DNA of 39,996 nucleotides from UBA10364 sp905182675 (lineage in GTDB: Bacteria; Bacteroidota; Bacteroidia; Flavobacteriales; Schleiferiaceae), in assembly GCA_963933975.1 (NCBI GenBank), contig CAWVWE010000019.1, positions 1 through 39,996 on the forward strand, written 5' to 3'. The notes under the pieces were generated by a model. The model searched no databases, was not told the origin of the DNA, and saw only the letters and a program-made list of their open reading frames with translations. Position numbers and translations under genes: made by a program. Below are positions 32,246-39,985 of the stretch, in pieces (position 1 is the first letter of the stretch; every line of letters begins with the position of its first letter).

Positions 32246-33587
32246 TATTGAAAGGCATTAGCCATTTGATTCTATAATCTTTATCAGTCTGAATAGTGAG
32301 GTCGATGGTAGGATCAACAAATCTTACACGAGGACGCCCGTTTAGTGATACGAAGGAGTCCGCATAAATTTCTAAGTTTTCGAAACCCTCCGTGGAGCAA
32401 TAATATTCTTCTAAAAAACGTACATATTCTAAGATCATATCAGGCTGAAATGACATTTGCTTTTCTTGAAAGGGAGTTAAGAACATAGAATTCTGTGCGG
32501 TCCAAGATTTATTTGTTTCCCTATCCAAAATTCGAAAAATAGTATATCCTTGTTTTTCCATTAACATTACCCGCCAGGAAAAACGAAAACCCTCTTCAGT
32601 CCAAAACAACTCACCTGGATAATATAGATATCTCCAGGGCAATATCATCTGAAAGAATAATAGAACGGCAACTACGTACTTAGCTGCGTTCAAACGATAA
32701 TTTGACGGTTTTAAAAGAGATTTATTTCTATTATTTTTAAGAATAACCTTAAATTGATTTAACCAGCGATCGTATGAAGATGATGGGAAGAATAACATAG
32801 CCCCGACTATCATGATATACGGAAACATTCCAATGGGAAATAATATTCGCGTCAACACATGAAAAGCAATAACTAGAACAAAAGCAAATGATCTAGTTCT
32901 ACGAAATATCAGTAAAAAAGGTATGGATAAGTCATAAAGCGCACCACCCCATGAAAATAAATAGTGTACCCAAGGTGTCTCAAAAAAATGTCCGATTATA
33001 GGTATGTCAGTTTTACCGGGAAGCCAAGTTGCTAATGGCTGAGCATGTAATAACCAATCAGAATTAAGCTTTGACAACCCAGCATAAAAATACACAATAC
33101 AAACAAAAAGCTGTGGGGCTCTTAGCGACCAAAGAGGAATGTCATTTGAAGGAACTCGTCCTATTAAAGAATCAATACTATAAGCACGCTGAGCAGGTAT
33201 AAACAGGAGTAACAAACCCATGACACTTATAAAATAGTAATGATTGAGATAAGTAGTTTTATCCATCCCCTCGATATACAGGAATGATAATATAAAAACT
33301 AAAGAACTCCATTTGTACCTGTATCCTAAGGCTACTGTAATAGACGAAATAAAACAAATTCCGAATATCACATAAGTATATATTCCAATAGGCTTAATCC
33401 AATCTAATCCATAATATGAAAAATGGAAGGATGGATCAATATAAATTGATTCTATCCAACCATTAACGGTGAACCGTAACATTGAAACAGCCATAAGTAA
33501 ACCAAATAGTATACGAAATACAGCAAGTGAAGTAGCTGGTATTGGTTTATTTAGTCCCTGAATAAAATGACTAATCCCCATCCGCAT
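32226..33587 (-). CDS. HTTM / vitamin K-dependent gamma-carboxylase-like membrane protein
   Basis: A 453-residue protein with an N-terminal HTTM domain (six or more helices, about 15-290) and a soluble C-terminal domain. It lines up with human gamma-glutamyl carboxylase at the key places: DKTTYLNHYYFI (109-120; His116 matches the catalytic-site His160 region) and YFYAGLSKLNSDWL (166-179; Lys173 matches the proposed catalytic base Lys218). So the carboxylase/epoxidase active site may be intact. Bacterial HTTM proteins have largely unknown substrates. It overlaps the imelysin gene by 17 nt and the TonB receptor gene by 20 nt, which supports tight coupling. Possible role: quinone-dependent modification of a partner protein in the operon, or a purely transport-linked function. 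Confidence 0.87.
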   Translation of the reverse strand: MRMGISHFIQGLNKPIPATSLAVFRILFGLLMAVSMLRFTVNGWIESIYIDPSFHFSYYGLDWIKPIGIYTYVIFGICFISSITVALGYRYKWSSLVFILSFLYIEGMDKTTYLNHYYFISVMGLLLLFIPAQRAYSIDSLIGRVPSNDIPLWSLRAPQLFVCIVYFYAGLSKLNSDWLLHAQPLATWLPGKTDIPIIGHFFETPWVHYLFSWGGALYDLSIPFLLIFRRTRSFAFVLVIAFHVLTRILFPIGMFPYIMIVGAMLFFPSSSYDRWLNQFKVILKNNRNKSLLKPSNYRLNAAKYVVAVLLFFQMILPWRYLYYPGELFWTEEGFRFSWRVMLMEKQGYTIFRILDRETNKSWTAQNSMFLTPFQEKQMSFQPDMILEYVRFLEEYYCSTEGFENLEIYADSFVSLNGRPRVRFVDPTIDLTIQTDKDYRIKWLMPFNNDIQGI

Positions 33588-34695
33588 CTACATAGTCAAC
33601 TTTAACGTTGAATGCTTGTAACATGTCGGTTTTCATGTTAATCGTATTAACCTGCAAATCATCATATAAGGAAAGCATTTTAAAAACATTTTGTCCGATC
33701 GTAGTACTGTAAGTTTCAGTAATCGTTTCGGATGTTTGTCTTGTAATATTAAACTGATCCGATATAACAAAGGACAACGTGGTGTCACCTCTTCTTACAT
33801 TCAAGTGGTCTAAATACTGAGCAAAACTAGGACCTACAAGTAAACTATCAAATGATACACCATTAAAGAATCTTGAATGAGCTCTGAGTCCTTCGGTAAA
33901 AAGAATACTCGACCAAGTATCACTGTAAAATGCTTCCACTTTTCTAGGATAAGTATTTGAAGAGAACACACCTGCGGGAATCCCTATTTTACCTGCACGC
34001 AACTCCTTTTCATAATGAAATATGTAATCATTAGCTATTTTATTTAAAGACGAAGATGCAGAAGAACCGTCATTAGAAATAAAGACAGTTCTGTACGAAT
34101 TCCATTCCAATAAAACTGTTTTAGATATTTCGTTTAATTCACCCACCAGTGCAACTAGATATAGTAAAGGGCCATCATTATTAGCGAAATAAATTGCCGC
34201 CGTTTGAGAAGAACTAAAACTGTTTAATAAAAAATCTATCGCTGGAAAACCTTGTTCCGAATATGTAGATGGCAGCATAAAATTTGGGCCATTAAGACCG
34301 TTGTAATTGGTGGCTGCATTCGATATTTTTGCGGTATCTGCTGGAAAAGTATTTGTTCTGTAACGAGCACTTTCAGCTTCACCTGGACCTATTTCTAAAA
34401 AGCTAACCCATTGCCATCCGCTGTAAGCAGATAATACAGAAGCCTTGAAAACATCATAATTTATAGCCGTTGGATCATCCGAAAATGCATCTACTGCTAA
34501 AACCATATTATCAGTCTGTGAAGAATAACTGACCCAAGATGGGATTATAATTTCATCAGCCCAGTACTCCAACATAGGCTCTCTATCCCAAGTGTCTTCC
34601 ACAAAACTGTCTGTATCACACGACGAACAAAGTAGGAGCCCTGCCATTACCGGCAAGGCTCCTCTGCTTAACAATGAAAACACGTTTATATTCAT
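33571..34695 (-). CDS. Imelysin-like lipoprotein
   Basis: 374 residues with a lipoprotein signal (Cys26 of LLCSSC). The helical body resembles the imelysin/EfeO (M75) family used in iron uptake: EIGPGEAESARYRTNTFPAD (about 101-120) and YSEQGFPAIDFLLNSF (145-160), the site where peptidase-type members have GxHxxE. Here it is GFPAID (149-154), so both His and Glu are replaced and peptidase activity is unlikely; metal or ligand binding is more plausible. It starts 5 nt after the DUF4856 gene and overlaps the HTTM gene. Likely periplasmic or outer-membrane partner of the receptor. Confidence 0.87.
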   Translation of the reverse strand: MNINVFSLLSRGALPVMAGLLLCSSCDTDSFVEDTWDREPMLEYWADEIIIPSWVSYSSQTDNMVLAVDAFSDDPTAINYDVFKASVLSAYSGWQWVSFLEIGPGEAESARYRTNTFPADTAKISNAATNYNGLNGPNFMLPSTYSEQGFPAIDFLLNSFSSSQTAAIYFANNDGPLLYLVALVGELNEISKTVLLEWNSYRTVFISNDGSSASSSLNKIANDYIFHYEKELRAGKIGIPAGVFSSNTYPRKVEAFYSDTWSSILFTEGLRAHSRFFNGVSFDSLLVGPSFAQYLDHLNVRRGDTTLSFVISDQFNITRQTSETITETYSTTIGQNVFKMLSLYDDLQVNTINMKTDMLQAFNVKVDYVDADGD

Positions 34696-34700
34696 TGTTA

Positions 34701-35906
34701 TTAATTAGTTACTTGAAGAACTGTGAAGTCGAATCTAGCAGCTATATCTGATGCAATAGTCGATAACGTGGAAGATTGTACATCCCACAAACCATTTGTA
34801 CCGTCATTCATCATATCAGTTAAAAAACCTTCAACCTCTGATTGAGAAAAATATGGTGCTCCCGATTCAGGATGACGAGTAAACTGCAATGAGTAAACAA
34901 ATCCATAACCCTCAGACAAATCATGAAATGCTCCACCGAAATCTGAACTAGCTAGCGCATCTTTCCCATCTTCTAAGTATTTAACTGCGCGAATACCAAT
35001 AACTTCACTTATAGTTTCTCTTATGATAGCTACCTGTTCATCACGAACTTCGTAATTTCCGGCTACTATTGCAGCGCGACCAAGCTTGAAAGCGTTGAAA
35101 ATAACGTCGCCTTTGTCTGAAAAATCTGTATCAGTAATGACCTTACCTAAATACTTATTCAAAAATGAATCATCAGTACCTAGAGTGCTCATTGGATTTA
35201 CTTTATCCGAAGCACCACCGAATAGGTAACCATAACCCTCATCCCATTTATGTTCCATTGTTGTGTAATTCTCATCCGTTTCGAGAAGAGCATTATCGTT
35301 ATCATCTAAATTAGAACCAGCGTCTAAGGTTAATGGATCTAGGTAGTTGTTCAATATTTGATCTGTAACAAAAGCTCCTATTAATCCTTTTAATATGACC
35401 TGATCGTACTCAAGTCCCATGGCATTAACGTAACGGGCTGATGAGCCATCTGCAATTTGACCAGCTACCCCAGGTGCAGCTAAAGAATCACTCATAGCAT
35501 ATACCTCTGATACCTGTAAACTGATCCAGTTGTCAAACTCGGATTTTATAGCAGCCGAAGAAGAAGCGTTCGAGCCAAAATAAGATACAGAAGATGCCGT
35601 TTTTGAACGAACACTCTTACTAGAAGCATTCAGCGAAGCAGATGCGTATGGATCTACATCATTACCATCTGCATCTTCATTTGCAAACATCTCCTTAAGA
35701 TCAATTGCTGATTTTGAAAAGTCTTTAAGAGCCCCCCCTAATTCTACACCCATAGCTAGACGATCTGTTTGGCCACCCATAAAGACAGTGTTATCGCCAT
35801 CGCGCAAAAATGTGTAATCCGCAGGAGCGGTTACTTCAGTTGTTCCTGGTTGACATGAAGTCAATCCAACGGCCATAACAACGGACAATAGTACTAATTT
35901 TCTCAT
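34701..35906 (-). CDS. DUF4856 domain-containing lipoprotein
   Basis: 401 residues with a lipobox at Cys18 (GLTSC). The remainder is a helical domain with family features YTFLRDGDNTVFMGGQTDRL (about 31-50), MGLEYDQVILKGLIGAFVTD (about 163-182), EHKWDEGYGYLFG (about 217-229) and GGAFHDLSEGYGFVYSLQFT (about 324-343). The DUF4856 family is regularly the neighbour of imelysin-like and HTTM genes in Flavobacteriia, as I recall, and is thought to work with metal uptake; its biochemical role is unknown. First gene of the operon; two palindromic sites lie within 80 nt upstream. Confidence 0.87.
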   Translation of the reverse strand: MRKLVLLSVVMAVGLTSCQPGTTEVTAPADYTFLRDGDNTVFMGGQTDRLAMGVELGGALKDFSKSAIDLKEMFANEDADGNDVDPYASASLNASSKSVRSKTASSVSYFGSNASSSAAIKSEFDNWISLQVSEVYAMSDSLAAPGVAGQIADGSSARYVNAMGLEYDQVILKGLIGAFVTDQILNNYLDPLTLDAGSNLDDNDNALLETDENYTTMEHKWDEGYGYLFGGASDKVNPMSTLGTDDSFLNKYLGKVITDTDFSDKGDVIFNAFKLGRAAIVAGNYEVRDEQVAIIRETISEVIGIRAVKYLEDGKDALASSDFGGAFHDLSEGYGFVYSLQFTRHPESGAPYFSQSEVEGFLTDMMNDGTNGLWDVQSSTLSTIASDIAARFDFTVLQVTN

Positions 35907-35923
35907 TTTGTTTGTTTTTTGTT

Positions 35924-35983
35924 AAGAATCGTTCTAAATAAAGCACGAATATATAATCCAATTTTTAATTTAGAACCATTCTA
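35924..35983 (-). promoter_or_regulatory. Paired TAGAA-N3-TTCTA palindromes at the operon promoter
   Basis: On the minus strand one copy reads TAGAACGATTCTTA (near 35936-35923) and the other TAGAATGGTTCTA (35983-35971, perfect). Their centres are 47 bp apart and flank the likely promoter core, which fits a repressor operator pair, for example for a Fur-like or Crp-like regulator. The identity of the regulator is inference. Confidence 0.55.
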
Positions 35984-36036
35984 CATAGTGAAATTTTAAA
36001 AAACATGATTAACTACAGATGAGCATCTATCGAACC

Positions 36037-36052
36037 ATAGTGAGATCACTAT
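36037..36052. promoter_or_regulatory. Perfect inverted repeat ATAGTGA-GA-TCACTAT
   Basis: A 16-bp perfect palindrome (7-nt arms, 2-nt spacer) about 135 bp upstream of the DUF4856 start and about 195 bp from the 3' end of the Crp-like gene. The half site AGTGA/TCACT resembles Crp-type recognition but with a much shorter spacer than the TGTGA-N6-TCACA of E. coli CRP. Candidate operator. Confidence 0.4.
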
Positions 36053-36245
36053 AACAGACAGATCATAGTTATTACAGTATGGGCCAGTTAGAAGTTACTT
36101 ATCAGTTTCTTCGATATTCAAAGAGCCCAAATAGTTTTTACTTGAAAAGTATATTCTTGATTGGAGCTAGTATTAAGCTCTAACTCGTAGGCACATCATT
36201 AGAATGGAATGATCTTGAATTAATAAATACGCTTGTATTCAAATC

Positions 36246-36830
36246 CTATTTCATCAATCTGTGCATGGTGGACTTCGAAACTGCAAAGTAATTCGCTATT
36301 TCTGTTTGGGTACAATAAAGCTCTATTCCTGGAAATCGCTCCTTGACATCAATCCAATAATCTTCTTTATTCATGTGCTTCATCTTGAGTAAACGAAGCT
36401 TGCGCATATGAACGAAATAGGCATTGATCTGAATAAGACTCTCCCTAAAACCCTTGTGTTGTGATAAAAATTCTCTAAATGTTGGAAATGAGATTCTATA
36501 GGCCGTTGTTGGTGCTGAGACAATAGAATCACTAACTGCTGGCCCTCCCCATAACAGACTCTTTTCATCACAGATGAAAATCCCAGGCTCTGTCATGCCA
36601 TTCAACATTTTGTGACCGTTTTCTAAAAGAATTCTGTCAAAACCAAATCCCGACTGGACAAACCAGAGATAGCACTGTTTTTCACCTACTTCCCAAATAT
36701 TTTCTCCCGGCAAATAATAGAAGGGACCATCAAAAGCTTCCGCCAAGGAACAGGTGAAGTCTGTAGATTCAGCGATCCCGAGCATTGCGTTCAAACGTTC
36801 TTCAATTATGGCTACTCCTTTAATTGGCAT
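36246..36830 (-). CDS. Crp/Fnr-like transcription regulator
   Basis: 194 residues with an N-terminal cyclic-nucleotide-binding-like beta barrel (about 25-125; FYYLPGENIWEVGEKQCYLW, then MTEPGIFICDEKSLLWGG) and a short C-terminal helix-turn-helix (about 170-194; CTQTEIANYFAVSKSTMHRL). The phosphate-binding cassette of true cAMP-binding Crp is not visible, as in most Bacteroidota Crp-like proteins, so the ligand is unknown. It overlaps the upstream Crp-like gene by 11 nt. Positions 36447-36536 in this gene are duplicated at 29834-29923. Being directly upstream of the DUF4856 operon, in the same orientation, it is a candidate regulator of it. Confidence 0.82.
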   Translation of the reverse strand: MPIKGVAIIEERLNAMLGIAESTDFTCSLAEAFDGPFYYLPGENIWEVGEKQCYLWFVQSGFGFDRILLENGHKMLNGMTEPGIFICDEKSLLWGGPAVSDSIVSAPTTAYRISFPTFREFLSQHKGFRESLIQINAYFVHMRKLRLLKMKHMNKEDYWIDVKERFPGIELYCTQTEIANYFAVSKSTMHRLMK

Positions 36831-37422
36831 GTTGCAAAGCTATTTTTATGTATGTTTTCAACGAGGACATTGAAATGCCGAAAAATATGGACAAATCCTT
36901 TCTAGAGATAAGCCCCAGAGCTTTACTATATTTTCTTAACCATTCCACACAGAATGACTTTCTATCTAAGGCAAACTCATTAATATATGACTGGTATTGG
37001 TAGGAGCTGTGTAAAGATGATTGAACCATTAATTTAGCAAATAGCAATGCATGTTTCTCAACCTGTTGTCCTTCTAATGGCAAAATGCAAAATACTGCTG
37101 GCTCATATAAATGCCATTTCGTTTCCAATTCATTAAAATCTAATTGTATCTCAGTATCATAAATTACATCACCCTCATGATAAAAATGTGAAATGCAGCT
37201 ATTGTCTTCAAAGACATGTTTTACACCAATAAATCCAGAAACTAAAATCGTAATGCAGTTCTTCAGGTTTATTTCACCAGGCGGTATTAATCCTACATCA
37301 AACTTTACAATTCGAATGAATTCATCAAGACGAATATTGCCCATTAACTCTCTATCCACAGGATGAAGAATCTCTGCAATTTTTTTAGTGACTATCGAAA
37401 TTTCTGACGATGGTATGGTCAT
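36820..37422 (-). CDS. Crp/Fnr-like regulator, second of a pair
   Basis: The frame extends up to 37485, but the ATG at 37422 (MTIPSSEIS) is preferred because the preceding codons do not look like a Crp N-terminus; that gives 200 residues. The middle resembles a cNBD (FDVGLIPPGEINLKNCITIL, then GDVIYDTEIQLDFNE) and the end has an HTH-like helix pair (RKDLSIFFGISMSSLKTYIK, the C-terminus). The cNBD is weaker than in its neighbour and both proteins are short. The two genes overlap by 11 nt and are probably co-translated, suggesting a heterodimer or a sequential pathway. The ligand is unknown. Confidence 0.72.
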   Translation of the reverse strand: MTIPSSEISIVTKKIAEILHPVDRELMGNIRLDEFIRIVKFDVGLIPPGEINLKNCITILVSGFIGVKHVFEDNSCISHFYHEGDVIYDTEIQLDFNELETKWHLYEPAVFCILPLEGQQVEKHALLFAKLMVQSSLHSSYQYQSYINEFALDRKSFCVEWLRKYSKALGLISRKDLSIFFGISMSSLKTYIKIALQHAN

Positions 37423-37609
37423 TTTGAAACGCTTGTGATTCACTTGAATATAACCCAAAAAAAAATAAACCGATAATCGGATCAACTATATGTTTTACAG
37501 TGTTTTAACTAAAACATCAAATAACTCAATTAATATCATAAAGGACAATTTGAAACTCGAAGCCAAGAAGAAGAGAAGATATTTGTTAAATAACTAAAAA
37601 TATCCTCAC

Positions 37610-38434
37610 ATGAAAAAAATTCTACTCTCTTTAGTGCTAACATTAAGCACGATCAGTTACGGTCAAGTCTGTACAGTAGATACTGCTGTCCATTCGCTTG
37701 CTAGTGTTGGATTCCCTTCTCTTGAATGGTCAGGACTATGGGTAAATGGTGAACTTCCATCTTTTGCTTGTGACAGTACACAGCCAATGATGCAGCTATC
37801 TGCCGTAGTAGGTCAACCATTTGAGTCAATGCTTACTGGAATGCTTGGAGATACCTTCCCATCAGGAGGGCTGCTTGTTCCAACAACTGAAGTCGCGTTT
37901 TTGTACACGACCACATTGCCATCCTGGCTATCATGGACTGCGGCAGATTCGGTTTTCTACCCAGGACCATCTAACAAGACCTGTATCAAACTTTCTGGTA
38001 CTCCTACTCTAGCAGATACAACCTACTATATTCCCTCCGTTGGTGTAGAAAGTGGATTTTTCACGAGCTGGTATCAAGTCTCAGGAGCGATATTTGGTTT
38101 TCCGGCAGTGGATACTAACGGCTTCTGTCACAATATCAGAGTTTTCAAGGACTACACAGATCTTGAAGATCTGCCTCTAGCTACAATGACATTATCCCCC
38201 AACCCCGCTAAGGATTATTTGAATCTCTATTTTAACCAAGCAGTTGTAACGGATGAATTGATGGACCAAATCATAGTCTATAATGTAATTGGAAACAGAA
38301 TAGATATTGACCCTACCTATTTAAGTTCAAATAAAATAGGATTTGATATCAGTACACTTCCTGTAGGTAACTATTGGCTAACCATAGATGTTGAGAAAGG
38401 TCTATTGCGCAGTCAATTCGTTGTGACACGCTAA
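37610..38434 (+). CDS. Secreted protein with T9SS type A sorting domain
   Basis: 274 residues: signal peptide (about 1-19, ending ISYGQ), a small beta-rich region with four or more cysteines (about 20-170), and a C-terminal T9SS domain beginning at LSPNPAKDYLNLYF (about 195) with STLPVGNYWLTID near the end. No catalytic motif. Stop and the start of the next gene overlap (TAATG), so the two are translationally coupled and likely work together. Confidence 0.85.
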   Translation: MKKILLSLVLTLSTISYGQVCTVDTAVHSLASVGFPSLEWSGLWVNGELPSFACDSTQPMMQLSAVVGQPFESMLTGMLGDTFPSGGLLVPTTEVAFLYTTTLPSWLSWTAADSVFYPGPSNKTCIKLSGTPTLADTTYYIPSVGVESGFFTSWYQVSGAIFGFPAVDTNGFCHNIRVFKDYTDLEDLPLATMTLSPNPAKDYLNLYFNQAVVTDELMDQIIVYNVIGNRIDIDPTYLSSNKIGFDISTLPVGNYWLTIDVEKGLLRSQFVVTR

Positions 38435-39843
38435 TGGATCTCTTACAAACCAGTAAGCAAAACTCATTAAGTTTACCCAAGCGCCTTTCGGCGCTTGGGT
38501 TATTTCTTATACTTCCATTTTTCACGATGGGACAATTTGCTTTTGAAGGTCCAATTCCTAAAATCACACAAGGATTTGGTGCTTTTGGAAACAACGCCTT
38601 CACCAGCGAGTTTTTCCAATTGACTCCAGATTCAACCTATGAATGTTCCGATACATTACGTTGCATCATAACATATCCAACAGGATTAAATTCAACACGC
38701 GGAACTGTATTTAGGTTTCCTGGATCTTCCAATACTAACATGACAGATAGTAATTATTGGAAAGAAAGTAAGTTAGATAGAGAATTCGTGGCAAGCTTAG
38801 GATACGTTTCTGTAACAATGCAGTATAACAATGCCAACGAATATGGATGCGCCTATTACCTGTTGGATGAAGCCGTTCGTCTCTATTCGAATCTAATAGA
38901 TACTACAAGAGTTGGATTTCATGGAATTAGTCAAGGTGCAGCAGTAACAAATTGGTTGAGCCTGAAAAAATACACCAATGACGGATGGGGTTCTAATGGT
39001 CGTTTTGCTTGGCCAGATGCTGGAGCGAGCTTTATTGGCTGGCTGGACAATTGGCCACAAGACATAGACGTACAAAGTGATAGTGGACTAGCCGCAATGC
39101 CAGATGATGTACTGTACCTAATGACCTTATCGGATTGGGATCAAGTCCCAGACCCAAGAACGCTCATTGATATGTACAATTTCATGGGGGTCCCCGATTC
39201 TAACAAAGAGTTCATGATCATTCGTGGAGACACTGTAAACAGTTATATATACTGGGCGACACATTTCACTTTAAACAGCTATGAAAATGACTCAAATCAG
39301 TTTAATGTATATGTTACTAAGCACGACGCATTAGACTATTGGATGGGGACTAGATTACTACACAGTCTAATGGAAGCAGCTTGGAACAATGATAAAACTG
39401 CACGTAGAATTTGTATGGGTAATGGAGATACTCTCCAAACAACAATTGCTGGCGGACAAATGCGGGGACCAATAGTTACGGACACTCCTTGGATGAGCAT
39501 GCTACACTCCTGGAATTCAGGCCTAGGATTTATGGGCGATTGTGAAGCTCCTTGGAACATGAGACAATATGTTACGGCTGATGCCTGCTTCATACTCGAT
39601 ATTCCGGAAGTATCGGCACAGACCGAGGTCAAAATGTATCCCAATCCTGCTCAAACTAATAGACAAATTACATTCGAAAGCAATGAGCGAATAATCTCGA
39701 TCGTTGTCTTTGATTTACTGGGAAGAATTCAACAATCTACAACCGACAGTACCTTGAAACTAGTGCATTCGGGAAACTATGTACTTGGAATCACATTCGA
39801 TTCAGGTAGAAAAACAGCCTTACGACTCACTGTTATCGATTAA
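38434..39843 (+). CDS. Secreted alpha/beta hydrolase with T9SS sorting domain
   Basis: 469 residues. The signal peptide must be LPKRLSALGLFLILPFFTMGQ (about 15-35), preceded by a 14-residue leader. The hydrolase core has the nucleophile elbow GFHGISQGAA (Ser166 in GISQG), a GTVFRFPGSSN strand/oxyanion region (about 90-100) and a plausible late His in KHDALDYW (about 291-298). The last 75 residues are a T9SS domain (MYPNPAQTNRQITF ... SGNYVLGI). It should act outside the cell, as an esterase, peptidase or lipase-like enzyme; the substrate is unknown. The signal-peptide coding part contains a strong terminator-like hairpin (38475-38500). Coupled to the preceding gene by a stop/start overlap. 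Confidence 0.85.
   Translation: MDLLQTSKQNSLSLPKRLSALGLFLILPFFTMGQFAFEGPIPKITQGFGAFGNNAFTSEFFQLTPDSTYECSDTLRCIITYPTGLNSTRGTVFRFPGSSNTNMTDSNYWKESKLDREFVASLGYVSVTMQYNNANEYGCAYYLLDEAVRLYSNLIDTTRVGFHGISQGAAVTNWLSLKKYTNDGWGSNGRFAWPDAGASFIGWLDNWPQDIDVQSDSGLAAMPDDVLYLMTLSDWDQVPDPRTLIDMYNFMGVPDSNKEFMIIRGDTVNSYIYWATHFTLNSYENDSNQFNVYVTKHDALDYWMGTRLLHSLMEAAWNNDKTARRICMGNGDTLQTTIAGGQMRGPIVTDTPWMSMLHSWNSGLGFMGDCEAPWNMRQYVTADACFILDIPEVSAQTEVKMYPNPAQTNRQITFESNERIISIVVFDLLGRIQQSTTDSTLKLVHSGNYVLGITFDSGRKTALRLTVID
38475..38500 (+). terminator. Terminator-like hairpin inside the start of the hydrolase gene
   Basis: Perfect 11-bp stem ACCCAAGCGCC (38475-38485) with GGCGCTTGGGT (38490-38500), loop TTTC, followed by TATTTCTT. 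It lies 41 nt after the stop of the upstream gene but within the codons for the next gene's signal peptide, so it may terminate or attenuate transcription between the two. The T tract is weak (TATTTCTTAT). Confidence 0.6.
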
Positions 39844-39844
39844 A

Positions 39845-39985
39845 TTATACAGACCTATTAATGCACAACGTCTCAATGCATGAGGGTGACACATTGATCG
39901 ATTGAATAGTCCCTTGGTCGTAAAATGACTGAGCACCTAAGGATAACGATATAAAATACCCGAAAAGGGTCAATGCTATTTTCAT
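39845..39985 (-). pseudogene. Short truncated secreted-protein gene (possible CotH-like start)
   Basis: On the minus strand an ATG at 39985 starts MKIALTLFGYFISLSLGAQ, a good signal peptide, followed by SFYDQGTIQSINVSPSCIET and a stop after 46 codons. The FYDxxTIQxI beginning resembles the mature N-terminus of T9SS CotH-type proteins. The rest of such a protein is absent, so this may be a cut-off gene start or a small secreted peptide. The resemblance is short and uncertain. Confidence 0.35.

Larger units (their letters stand above)
35907..36245. other. Regulatory intergenic region upstream of the DUF4856 operon
   Basis: About 340 bp. It carries two similar TAGAA-N3-TTCT palindromes near the operon (35925-35935 and 35971-35983) and a perfect 7-2-7 inverted repeat at 36037-36052. 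A TATATTCG element on the minus strand (about 35946-35953) between the first two is one mismatch from the TAnnTTTG consensus. No gene seen. Confidence 0.5.
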
